A stretch of 64,000 nt of DNA from Gallibacterium genomosp. 1 (GTDB taxonomy: Bacteria > Pseudomonadota > Gammaproteobacteria > Enterobacterales > Pasteurellaceae). The stretch is from contig NZ_JPXX01000012.1 in the NCBI RefSeq assembly GCF_000771875.1, positions 1-64,000 on the forward strand. Reading direction: 5' to 3'. The notes beneath the pieces are model-generated. The model was not told the origin of the DNA. It was given only the letters and a program-made list of their open reading frames with translations, and searched no databases. Below are positions 53,701 through 64,000 of this stretch, one piece after another; position 1 is the stretch's first letter, and every line of letters begins with the position of its first letter. A program made the translations under genes and the position numbers.

Positions 53701-56700
53701 GAAGAAGCGACTATCGGTGGACAAAAATTTGGTAAGTTTGCCGGTTCAAAACCGGTTGGCGTTGTCACTGTTGGCAATGACGAACAAACGCGTCGTGTTC
53801 AAGGTGTGGCAGCAGGGTTGATTGCAGAAAACTCAACCGATGCCATCAATGGTTCACAATTGTTTGCTACCAATACTTACCTCACCAATTTGGCAGAAAA
53901 AATCGGTCTTAACGGCAAACCTATTAATGGTGTTGATGGCGCCAGCGGTACTGACGGCGCAACTGTCGCCGGTCAAGACGGTACCGCCGGAGCAGAAGGT
54001 GCTCAAGGTGTACCGGGTGCTGACGGGACAGATGGTTTACAAGGACCAGCCGGTCGTGATGGTTTAAACGACACGACTTTAGTGAATAAAGTGCAATCAT
54101 TGCGTGATGGCGTAGCAGGGACAGTGGTGTATACCGATACCAACGGTAAACGCGTGTTAGCTGAAAATGGCAAATACTATTCTGCTGATATTGTGAGCGG
54201 TAAAGTAAAAGCCAACAACGGCTTGTGGTATGACGCTAGCAAAGTTAACTCTGACGGCACCTTAAAAGATGCCAATGATACCAGCGGTAAAACATTAGCA
54301 GAATTAGGCACGGCTATTGGTAGCGATAAAGTGATGCTTTCTGCGGTGAATCCAGATGGTAAAACTGCAATACCGGTTACATTGGCAAATATTGCGAGTG
54401 TATTGAATATTCCGGCTGCAACAGCGGTCACCTCAGTTGAGCAAGCCAAAAAATTTATCGGCACACCGGCTGTAGATGGTAAAGCAGCAAGCGGTCTTTA
54501 TGATTTAAGAGAAGCGAACTTAAATCGAGCTGTTACCGTAGCCGATTTGCAAGCCTTAGGTTTAGCAGGGATTACCTTCACAGCCAATAGTGGTATAGCT
54601 GTGAATACGGCTATTGGCGGCACATTCAAAATCTTGGGTGATGGCTTAGGTGAAAATGGTGCGAATAAGTACATTAAAACGAAAACAACGACAGGTGGCG
54701 TTAATATCCAACTTGTCGATGCGTTACAAACTAAATTGGATAATTTACCGGAGGATGTGAATAGCAGTTTAGCCGGTAAAGCGAATGTTGCCTTAGACAA
54801 TATCACGGACGCTGGACGCAAAGTGATTGCCGATACGATTGTGGTGCAAGAGGATGCGAGCAAGGAATCGAGTGCTTTAAACGTGACCTCTACTTCGGAC
54901 AGCTCCGGCAAGAAAACCGTCAATATCGCTTTGGACAATGATAAGATCAAAGAAATTGCCGGTACCAATCAACTTGAGCAAAACTATGCGAAAGCAGATG
55001 CCAGCAACATTACGAGCAAAAACGGCAATCAACAGAAATGGCGTAATGCCTTGGGGGCAATGACATTTAGCGGTGATGCCGGTGAGCAACAGGCTAAAAA
55101 ATTAGGTGAAGCCCTTAAAGTCTACGGTGGTAAAACTGAAGCGAGTGATTTGAGCAGCAATAATATCGGTGTGACTGCCGGTAGTGAAGGTTTATTGGTT
55201 CAATTAGCCAAAAATTTAACCGGATTGACCTCAGCACAATTTACCGATAACGGCACTACCACCACGATTAACGGCGGTGGTGTGACAATTCAACCTAGCA
55301 CCTCAGGTAGCACTGTCAGATTGACGCAAAATGGCTTGGATAATGGTGGTCAACGTATTCAAAATGTAGCAGATGCCACAGAAAACGGCGATGCTGTGAA
55401 CAAAGGTCAGATGGAATCGATGGTGAGCACAGCGACGACCATTATTACTAAAGATTTGACTGACAAAGGCTTTAAAGTAGCAGGTAATCAAGGCACTGAA
55501 CAAACTATTAAACTAGGTTCAACCCTTAATGTGAAAGGCGCTGAGAGTGGTAAACGTATCACGACAACGGCTGGCACAGATGGGCTAAGCATTGATTTAA
55601 GCCAAGATGTGAAAGACAAATTGGATAAAATCCCTGATGAAGGATTGGTATCTGCTAATCAATCATTGAAATTAACAGCTAAAGATAATACTGCGACGGA
55701 TCCGCAATCCTTTAATCAACAAGGTGGGCTTAATTTCACCGTCAGTGGTGATGGCTCTATTGATACCGTAGCGAGTGGTTCTACCGTAACGGTTAAGGTG
55801 GCTGAAAAAGGCATTGCGACAACGCATCTTGCTGATAAAGCAGTGACTACGGCTAAATTGGCTGATAATGCAGTCACTACGGCACAAATTCTCAATGGCA
55901 CTATTCTCGAAGAGGATTTGGCAGAAGCCTTAAAACAAAAAATTAAGGCAGGTGGTGATTTATCGGATAACACTATTAAATTAACGGCCAACAACAATAG
56001 TACGACTGCTACACAAGCCCTTTCAAACGCAGAAATTGCGTTTGGTATTAATGGTGATGGCATCGATATTAAAACAGATGCCAGTGACAATACAGTAAAC
56101 ATTAGCTTAAATAAAGCGAATTCAGTCACTAATGATACCACCGAAGGTAAAAAAGTGGTGTCATCCAGTGCTGTTTATGATGCAGTGAAAGGTGCGAAAA
56201 CCAAAGTTGCAATTGCTGGTGACTCAAGTAAATTATTAAGCGTAAACAAAACAGAAAATGACGATTTAAGTGCCAATAGTTACATCCTTTCTTTAAACAA
56301 AGAAGGCGTTGCCAACAGCTTGAAGGATGATTTTGCTAAAGTGGATGCCAGCAATTTAGACACTAGCAATGTGACTGCTTGGAAAAAGAAATTAGGCATA
56401 GATAATCTCGCTTCCAGTGTTTCCGGTATTACCTTCAAAGGTGCGGCAAGCGGTTCAAACGATGCAGTGGTCGGCTTAAACAAAACATTGGATGTCAGTG
56501 GTACTGATATTGAAGCGAAAACGGCCGCAGCAAGTGATGGAACCAATGCCAAACTTGAACTCTCTTTATCACAAGCAGTGAAAGAGAAATTAAACCAAAT
56601 CGACACCACTAAAGGCGTAGCGACTGCTAATCAAACCATTGAATTGACCGCAGATAACAGCACCAAAACAGGTATACAGCGTCTAGATAAAGACGGCGGT

Positions 56701-59700
56701 ATTAGTTTTGCTATTGGCGGTGAAGGTGCAATTGAAACCAATGCAAGCAATGGCAAAGTCACTATTAAAGTGAAAAACAGCGGTATTACAGAAACGATGT
56801 TGGCGGATAATGCTGTAACAACAGGCAAAATCAAAGATGCGTCTGTTACCGGAGCGAAGATTGCTGAAGGCACGATTGCGAAATCGAAATTAGATCAAGC
56901 TGTTAGCAAAGAGATTAATGACGCTACGGCATTGTTGGATAATACCATTACCTTGAACGGTAATAATAGCTCAACCACTGCTCAACGCCTTGATTCCCCA
57001 AATATTGCGTTTAATATCAAAGGAGCGGATGGCGGTGATATTACCACTACGGCTTCTAATAGCAATGTTACTTTGACATTAAACAAAGCCACTTCTATTA
57101 CCAACACCGGTGATGACGCTAATCGTGTGGTCACTTCAAGTGCAGTTTACTCTGCGTTAGCGGCTGCGAAACCAGCGGTTGTTAAAGGGGAAGTCGCACA
57201 AGGGGATACCAACTTACTTGATATTGTTGGCACGAAGTCTGACGGTATTAATGGTGACACCTTTAAACTTTCGCTTTCTAAGAAAAACTTAGTGACTGCG
57301 TTGCAGGATGATTTTGTCAGTGCGGTCAATGGCGCAGGGATTGCTGTGTTTGACGGTCAGACTACACCAAGCAAAAAAGCAGTTAATTTAGGTGAAGGTA
57401 TCCAACTTTTAGGTGACGGTTATGTGAATGCTACCTTTGAAACTAAAGATTATACTTACGCTGAGGGTGGCAAACAGCATAAAGCTCCTATCTTAAAATT
57501 TGGTGTGAGCGATCAAGTTAAAACAGCAATTGAAAAGCTCAATAACGGCACTGCATTGTCCGGAGTGACCTTTAACTATAAAGCGAATGGTAATGGTTCA
57601 GCTGGAAAAGTAGGTTCGGTCAATGGTGAAACCGGCTTTGACTTCCGTGGTGACGGCTCACTTACCGCAACCAATAAAAATATTTTGATTTCTGTTGAAC
57701 CGACTAAGCAAGAAAAAGCCGGTGTTATTGATTTCTCTTTAGCCGAAGATTTACGTGATGTTAAATCTATCGGTAGCGGCTCAAAAGATGCGACAGGCAC
57801 TGCGGCACGTTTAAGCTTTAATAGTAAAAACGGCGATACCGCTGCCAACATTACGGCTAGCAATGTGAAATTAACCGGTTTAGCCGATGGTGATATTAGC
57901 AAAACTTCCAGCGATGCGATTACCGGTAAACAAATCTTTAATATTATTGGTGCTAACAATAGCGAACATGGCACTATTACTGATCGTTTGAATGATTTGG
58001 AAAGTGGTTTAAGAGGCACTGTGGTTTATACCGATAAAGACGGTAATAAACTGGTGAAAGTGACCAATGCAACCGGTGCAAGTGAGTTCTACAAAGCGAC
58101 AGATGTTGCCGGCAAACATTACTACAATGGTCAATGGTATGAGACGACAGCGTGGAATGATGCTGAGGGTAAACCCACTGCCGAAGGTACAGGGACAGCT
58201 ACTGTAGCAACGGTTAACACCGACAATATCTTGCTTTCATTGGTAAGTGCAAAAGATGGTGCAACCACCACCCCAATTACTTTAGCTAACTTGGCAAGTG
58301 CCTTGGACTTACCAACCAGTAACTCAGCGACGGCAGTAACTGCCGATATTGCCAAAACCAAAGTGACTGATTTATTAACAAAATCAGGTGCAGGTCTTGG
58401 TCGTGCAGCGACTGTAGCGGATTTGCAAGCGATTGCTCAAGCTGGTATCAGCTTCTTGGGTAATGAAGCTGATACTAATGCTATCCACAAAACGCTCGGT
58501 TCTGTGATGAAAATTGAAGGTAAATCAGGCGCTACTTATGGCTCTGGAGATAGTGTAGCTACTAACTATTCTGCTGATAATCTTATTACCTATAAAGATG
58601 GTGATGTGCTTCGTATCGCAATGAAAACTAAACCAACTTTCCAAGGCGTAAGTTTACAAAATGGTACAGATCCAGAGATTAATTTAACACCAGGAAAAAC
58701 CGATAACAATTCGCCAACATTAACCGTATCTTCCGGTACTGACAGTAATTCAAAAGATGTTGTTCTCAATGGTATTGCTGCTGGTACTGAACCAAATTCT
58801 GCAGTGAATAAAGCTCAATTGGATGTGGTGGCTAACGCGGTGGGGCTTAATGGCGAAAATGGTATTAATGGCGTAGATGGTGCTAATGGTCCATCTGGTC
58901 AAGACGGTTTAAACGGTCAAAGCCTAGCCAACAAAGTACAAGCTTTGCGTGACGGTTTGGCTGGTACCGTGGTGTATACCGATGCCAAAGGAGTTCGGGT
59001 AATGTCTGAAGATGGTAAATATTACTATCCAGAAACCTTAACCAAAAATATGAAGAAAGCTAATGACGGCTTATGGTATGTTGCCAGCAATGTGAATGCC
59101 GATGGTACGGTGAAAGAAGAGGGTAAAAATACCGGTAAAAAATTAGAAGCTTTAGATGGGGCTGGTGATAAAAAATTGGATGCCAATGAAGTTATTCTTT
59201 CAGCGGTTAATGCAACTGGCAATACCACCACACCGATTAGTGTGTCTAATTTAGCCAGTGTGTTGGGAGCTATTCCAACAACAGTCACAACGATTGATGC
59301 AAAATTTAACGATGCTAAAGCCAAAGTGGGTGCATTATTAGCGGGTATTAACCCTACGGATAAAGATAAAGAACCTGAGCAACAAACTAAAGTAGATCTA
59401 GATCGTGCTGCTACAGCGGCTGATCTTCAAGTGTTGGCTCAAGCTGGCCTTGCTTTCCAAGGCAATGATGAGGCGGTAGTCAATCGTGCTTTATCACAGA
59501 CTTTAAGCATTAAAGGTGAGGGCATAACAAAACAGAATTACTCTGCTTTCCAAAGTGCCTCAGGCAATATTGTGGTGGGTAAAGATGCTAGCGAAGGTAC
59601 TTTAGTGGTGAAATTAGCTAAAGATCTTAATAATATCCACTCGATTGGCGCGGGCGCTTTAGGCAATGGCAATTCTGCGCGTATCACCTTTACAGATAAA

Positions 59701-62700
59701 TCAGGTACGATGACGGCACCTGAGATTTCTGTGAATAATGCCAAACTTAAACAAGTGGAGAATGGTGAAATCAGCGCAAGTAGTCAAGATGCGATTAACG
59801 GTCGTCAATTAAACACCTCTATTTCCAGTTTTGCGACAGTATTGGGCGAAGACTTTAGCAATAAAAATGGCTCAATAAGCTATACAGGCGAAAAAGGTAT
59901 TGGCGGCACCGGTAAAAACACTGTGGCAGAGGCGATTTCTGCGTTAAATACAAGTGTTACTAGTACGGGCATTACCTTTAAAGCCGAAGGCCCTTCCAAT
60001 GCACAAACCATTACCAAAACACTGGGTCAAACGCTTGAATTTGTGACCGAAAATGACGCGACAGATACCAGCTTCAAAGGAGAGAATATCGTCACTGCGA
60101 TAAAAGATGGCAAGGTAAATATTGCGCTTAAACAAGCCAGTGCACAGGATGTAAAAGATGGCAAAGGTGGTCTTGTTACTTCTGATGTGCTTAAAAAATA
60201 TGTCACTGACCAAGTGGGTACTGGTCAATTGGCTTATAAAGCCAATGGTGAAAATCCAACTAAACATGTGGCTTTAAATACTGGATTGACATTTGCTGCG
60301 AGTGCAACCAATGGTAGCGGAACGACTAATTTAACGGCGAGCACGGCAGATAGTGGTGTTGTGAATTACAAACTTAATGATGTCTTAACAGGCATTACCT
60401 CTATCTCTGGTGAAGGGGGCAATGACTTAGCAGCTAAATTAAGCTTTATTAAAGGTGTGGCACAATCAGGCGATACGCCTGCACAAGCGCCACAAATTTC
60501 TGTCAACAATGCCAAAATCACCAATGTGGCTAATGGTGTTGAAGATAGCGATGCGGTTAATATGGGGCAGTTATCTGCGGTGAAAAAATCTATTACGGAT
60601 TTGCAAACTGCCAGCAATAGTGCTTCTATTGCGTATAAAGTTACCGATAGTAAAGGGGTAACCAGCGATGGCGGTAAGACACCGTTGACTACCGGCTTTA
60701 ACTTTACCAGCCTTTCTGACAATATCGAGATTAGCAAAGGGGCGGATAATGGTGGTCAAATTAAGTTTAATCTTAAAGATCAGTTGACCGGTATAAGTTC
60801 TATCCAGGGACCAAAAACCTCAAGCACACCATTGTTGATCACATTGGGCGAAGGTATCCTAACCTTAAGTGGTAGCGGTACTAAAAATGGCGCACAAATC
60901 AAGGGTGTGCTTAAAGGTGTGGATGACACGGATGCTGTGAATATGGCTCAACTTAAAACGATGGCAACAACAGTAGGTGCTAAAGTGGGTCCAGATGGTG
61001 AAATCACGGCACCGACATTTGATACCGCTGTCAAAGGTAGTGGTACTAATAATACAGCACCGGAAAAACCAGAAAGCTTGAAAGGTGCGGTAGATGATTT
61101 AATCACTGCCAATAATAAAGGGCTTACCTTTAGTGATGGTAAAAACACTACGACGAAGTATTTTGGGGATACTTTAGTGGCGAAATCCGCTGATTTGAGT
61201 GATACCGCTTACAAAGGCAAAAATCTCAAAACAGAGGTGCAAGACGGTAATTTATTGCTTGCAATGAAAGACAAGCCAGAATTTGCCGCGTTGGCTTTAA
61301 AAGCAGGCGATAATGCGCCGATTATTAACCTTACTCCGAATACAGATGCCAATAAACCTGCAATTAGTTTATCTTCGGGTACTGATGGTAATTCAAAAGA
61401 TGTCGTTCTCAATGGTATTGCAGCCGGTACTGCTGATAATTCTGCAGTTAATCTTGCACAATTGAACAATTTGAGAAATTTTATTGGTGTGGGTAAAGAC
61501 GGTAGCAACGGTGTTAATGGTGTAGATGGTGTCGATGGTAAAAATGGTACGCCTGCTATTGGTCAGCAAGGGGTTCCAGGCAAAGAGGGACAAAATGGTC
61601 AAAGACTCGTAGGAGCAGCGGGTCAAGATGGCTTAAATGGCACCACTGTCATCAACAAAGTACAAGCCTTGCGTGATGGGGTAGCCGGCACTATGGTGTA
61701 TACCGACACAGCAGGTAATCGTTTGATTGCCGAAAACGGCACTTTCTACAAAACAGACTTGGTAAATAATTATGCCAAAGCCAATGATGGCTTATGGTAT
61801 GCCAAAGACAAAGTTAATGCTGACGGTTCTGTCGCGACAGATGTTGCTGGTCAAGGTAAATCCTTAAAAGAGCTTGCTAAGTTAGCTGGCAATGAGGATT
61901 TGATTGCGAAATCCGATAAGGTGATTCTTTCTGCGGTCAATGCCGATGGTCAAACTACGCAACCAATCACGATTGCCAACTTAAAAGACAATCTTGTGGT
62001 TGCTGAGGTAACTTCTGCAGAGCAGGCAAATGCTGAAAACTTAGCCAAAGCTGCCAATGGCGGTAAAGACTTGACTGACGAGCAAAAAGCAGCTGTCGCC
62101 AAGGCTTTAAAAGAGCAAAAAGTAAATGCCACTGTTGCTAGTTTATTAGCCAACACCAATACCAATACCAATGAGCTTAGCCGTGCTGTAACCTTGCGTG
62201 ACTTACAAACTGTGGCGCAAGCCGGTTTAAGCTTTGCCGGTAATGACAGCAACAATCCAATTCATCAAGCGTTAGGCACAACCTTGTTGATTCAAGGTAA
62301 ATCTGGTGCGACCTATAGTGAGGCTGTTTATTCAGCGGATAATTTAATTACGCGCAATGATAAAGGCACACTTCGCATAGAAATGAAGAAAACTCCAACC
62401 TTTGATGGCATTATCTTGGATGGTAAAGGTCAAGACGGTAAAGATGGCAAAGACGGTTATATTGGCGTCGATGCTGAGGGTAATGTTGTCGTGAAAAATG
62501 GTGTGGATGGTCTTGCTGGTAAAGATGGTAAAGACGGTGTTGATGGTGCTTCAAAAGTCCTCACTGAGGGTAGCGTCAATGCTTCTGCACAATTGACCTA
62601 CAAAGCCGAAGGTCAAGGTTACACCGATAAAGACGGTCAAAAGGTTGATAAACCAACCGTTTCACTTGCCGATGGTCTTAACTTTAAAGGGGATAGCAAT

Positions 62701-64000
62701 ATCAAAACTGCGGTCAATGCCAACGGTGAAGTTGATATCACCTTAAATAAAGACTTAACCGTAGATTCTATTGGTGGTGGTAAAGATAAAGGTAGTTTGA
62801 GTTTTGGTTCAACTACCGATACAAATGATAAAGGTGAGGAAACCATTGTCAAAACCATTAATGTTAATAACTCACGTATTATCGGTATTGCGGACGGCAA
62901 AAACCGAGGCGATGCGGTGAATAAAGGTCAAATGGATGACGCAATTGGTGCAGTGAATACCAATATCAACAACATTAAAAATGAGGTTGTGAATAAAGGT
63001 ATGAATTTTGCGACCAGCAATGATGGTGGTAAAACAAAGAATTCACAAACAGCGAAATTGGGCGATACTGTAGTGGTGAAAGCCGGTTCGAATGTTAGTA
63101 TTTCTGAAGTGAAGAAAGATGATGATAAAGGAACATTCAGTTATACCATTAGCGTCAAAGGTATTCCAATGACCTATGTTGATGCGGATGGTAAACCGTT
63201 GGTTCAAGTCGGTGATGACTTCTATCATTTGCAGGAAAACGGTGCAGTCAACTTTGCCTCTACCGCAACACCGGCAGGTGTTAAAGTGGTGAAAGATACC
63301 ACTAAACTTAATGACAAAGCGGTTGTTAACGATCAGTTGAGTACGGTTGATGTTGCCAAAGGTGAGATCAAAAATGGTTCACAACAGGCGGTAACCGGCG
63401 GTCAAGTGGCAGATCTTTTAGGTGTGACAGTTGATAAAGACGGAAAAGTCAAAGACAGTAAAAGTGGTGAAAACGGTATTGGTGGCACTGGTAAGAATAC
63501 TATGAGTGAAGCAATTTCCGAAACAGTGAAGATTGCTAAATCCAGTAATACAGAAGTGAAAGCAGGCAAGAATGTGATTGTAACTAAAGGTACAGGCACA
63601 AATGGAACAACTGCTTATACCGTAAGTATGGATACTAGAAATTTGGAAGTGGAAAAATTGATCCTAGGTAAAGGAGACAATAAGACCACGATCTCGGTTG
63701 TTAACCAGTCACAATATCAAGGCAGTGAAAAAGCGATTGATGTTGGTGGTACACGTATTACCAATGTTAAAGATGGCATTGATCCGACCGATGCGGTTAA
63801 TATTCGTCAAATGAATAAATTGGCGAATGCAACCAGCAAAGCGATTAACAATGTTAATCGTCGTGTTGACCACTTAACCCAAGAATCAAGAGCCGGAATT
63901 GCCGGAGCAATGGCAACTGCTGGATTGCAGCAAGCCACTGAACGTGGACGTACTACGGTTTCTGTTGGCTCAGCGGTGTTCAAAGGTGAAAGTGCAGTGG
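50774..64000 (+). CDS. giant trimeric autotransporter adhesin (type Vc), phase-OFF, 3' end beyond window
   Basis: Surface adhesin of the YadA/Hia class. ATG 50774 opens an extended signal peptide (MNHIFRVIFDH...FIAVSELTPGKRK). That frame ends at TAA 50921-50923, after ten G at 50906-50915. The main frame is open from 50902 through 64000 with no stop; with 8 or 11 G the two join and the hydrophobic signal core (LSLISSSLFLVVGFLPSQSLA) follows directly. Passenger: YadA-like head repeats (AIGxxA type, about 51130-52650), a neck (RRITNVASGYADTDAANVAQL), a second head (about 53170-53500), neck at 53776-53870, then a stalk of over 3,200 residues with collagen-like Gly-X-Y patches and repeated modules, a last neck (TRITNVKDGIDPTDAVN) and the beginning of the YadA anchor (GRTTVSVGSAVFKGESAV). 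Only a few dozen residues are missing at the right edge. Confidence 0.93.
50906..50915 (+). repeat. poly-G(10) phase-variation tract
   Basis: Ten consecutive G lie between the codons of the extended signal peptide and its hydrophobic core. Frame arithmetic: the start at 50774 and the main passenger frame (codons starting at 50914, 50917...) are offset by one base at n=10. Tract lengths of 8, 11 or 14 join them; 9, 10, 12 and 13 do not. Slipped-strand mispairing would therefore switch the adhesin on and off. Confidence 0.93.
53911..54069 (+). repeat. collagen-like Gly-X-Y segment 1 in the adhesin stalk
   Basis: About 50 residues with glycine mostly at every third position (for example GAEGAQGVPGADGTDGLQG). 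It joins the second head/neck to the first VQSLRDGVAGTVVYTD module, so it probably forms a rod-like or flexible collagen-type connector in the trimer. Confidence 0.8.
54088..54560 (+). repeat. stalk module type A, copy 1
   Basis: Begins KVQSLRDGVAGTVVYTD, continues with GLWYDASKVNSDG, VMLSAVNPDGK, PVTLANIASVL and ends ATVADL-like (RAVTVADLQALG). Three more copies occur at about 57990, 58930 and 61650. Confidence 0.8.
55654..57320 (+). repeat. tandem pair of stalk modules type B
   Basis: Two consecutive related units starting ANQSLKLTAKDN (55654) and ANQTIELTADNS (56626), about 972 nt apart and in frame. Both contain GGxxFxxxGDG/GEG-like segments, a run of short repeats with KAVTTAKLADNAVTT or DNAVTTGKIKDASVT, then NNSTTA blocks and VVSSSAVYDAV / VVTSSAVYSAL. 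Confidence 0.72.
57987..58440 (+). repeat. stalk module type A, copy 2
   Basis: Divergent copy: RLNDLESGLRGTVVYTDKDG, then a longer insert containing HYYNGQWYETTAW, ILLSLVSAKDG, PITLANLASALDLP and AATVADLQAIAQAGISF. Confidence 0.72.
58843..58923 (+). repeat. collagen-like Gly-X-Y segment 2
   Basis: About 27 residues of Gly-X-Y/Asn-Gly pattern (GENGINGVDGANGPSGQDG) right before module A copy 3. Confidence 0.75.
58926..59470 (+). repeat. stalk module type A, copy 3
   Basis: NKVQALRDGLAGTVVYTDAKG, DGLWYVASNVNADGTV, VILSAVNATGNTTTPIS, NLASVLG and AATAADLQVLAQAGLAF. Same order of blocks as copies 1, 2 and 4. Confidence 0.78.
61489..61635 (+). repeat. collagen-like Gly-X-Y segment 3
   Basis: About 49 residues with glycine-rich triplets (GSNGVNGVDGVDGKNG, GVPGKEGQNG, GQDGLNG), interrupted once near QRLVGAA, immediately before module A copy 4. 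Confidence 0.78.
61651..62240 (+). repeat. stalk module type A, copy 4
   Basis: NKVQALRDGVAGTMVYTDTAG, NDGLWYAKDKVNADGSV, VILSAVNADGQTTQPIT, an Ala/Glu/Lys-rich helical insert, then AVTLRDLQTVAQAGLSF. Confidence 0.78.
62416..62556 (+). repeat. collagen-like Gly-X-Y segment 4
   Basis: Two short charged Gly-X-Y stretches (GQDGKDGKDGYIG and GLAGKDGKDGVDGA) separated by a VDAEGNVVVKNGVD turn. Lys-Asp rich triplets of this sort favour inter-chain salt bridges in collagen-like trimers. Confidence 0.75.
63748..64000 (+). other. terminal neck and start of the YadA membrane anchor
   Basis: TRITNVKDGIDPTDAVNIRQ is a canonical neck, followed by a coiled coil (NKLANATSKAINNVNRRVDHL) and AGIAGAMATAGLQQAT, GRTTVSVGSAVFKGESAV, the first part of the trimeric 12-strand beta-barrel. 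The window ends inside the barrel, so the translocator itself cannot be checked here. Confidence 0.9.

Noticed and set aside
51091-63599. Many minus-strand frames of 60-150 codons within the adhesin
   Set aside because: All are Ala/Leu/Ser/Pro-rich antisense shadows of one long plus-strand frame with biased codon use; none has start signals or recognisable domains.
44949-64000. The adhesin as substrate of the adjacent type I secretion system
   Set aside because: It has its own extended Sec signal peptide, necks and a YadA-type anchor, so it is a self-anchoring type Vc protein and shows no RTX or C-terminal type I signal in the part visible.

Overview
The window is a chromosomal segment of an AT-rich gammaproteobacterium, most likely a member of the Pasteurellaceae. 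The evidence is conserved housekeeping blocks: era-rnc-lepB-lepA, ftsY-ftsE-ftsX, the complete atpIBEFHAGDC operon beside rsmG-mnmG and an oriC-like region, ftsB-ispD-ispF-surE-pcm-yqaA-nlpD without rpoS, fmt-rsmB-trkA-trkH-mscL, and selC/selA/selB. Further support comes from a dms-type redox locus (dmsC remnant, TorD-family chaperone, NapF-like ferredoxin). The species cannot be fixed from the sequence alone.

Layout. 1-7.1 kb: a DUF5718-like gene, then minus-strand era-rnc-lepB-lepA, nfuA and comF. 7.2-11.2 kb: a HAD phosphatase, then a decaying sugar locus made of a split transketolase pair, the last part of an ascorbate-type PTS IIC gene, and a LacI-type regulator that has lost its start and is frameshifted in its DNA-binding helix. 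11.2-17 kb: acuI-like reductase, rsmD, ftsY (with a nine-copy hexamer repeat), ftsE, ftsX, corA. 17-19.5 kb: NapF-like ferredoxin and TorD-family chaperone next to a dmsC stump whose dmsAB partners are gone, then a class A acid phosphatase bracketed by two near-identical terminators. 19.5-30 kb: ATP synthase operon, rsmG, mnmG, oriC, mioC. 30-41.1 kb: nlpD to ftsB on the minus strand; fmt to yqhA on the plus strand. 41.4-44.9 kb: selenocysteine tRNA, selA, selB.

45-64 kb is the accessory, surface-directed end. It holds a complete type I secretion apparatus (TolC-like, LapB-like ATPase, HlyD-like adaptor) with no visible substrate, a hexose/glycerol-phosphate antiporter pseudogene with an internal deletion, and then more than 13 kb of one trimeric autotransporter adhesin (type Vc) running off the right edge inside its YadA anchor. 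The adhesin start (extended signal peptide) and its main frame are separated by a run of exactly ten G at 50906-50915. With 10 G translation stops 2 codons later; with 8 or 11 G the frame runs from the extended signal peptide through the hydrophobic core into a head-neck-stalk passenger of about 4,400 residues. This is the classic design of an ON/OFF phase-variable adhesin, captured in the OFF state, and is the most interesting element here.

A second theme is reductive decay: three loci (PTS/LacI, dmsABC, OPA antiporter) show deletion junctions that leave gene ends, beside intact neighbours that have lost their partners.
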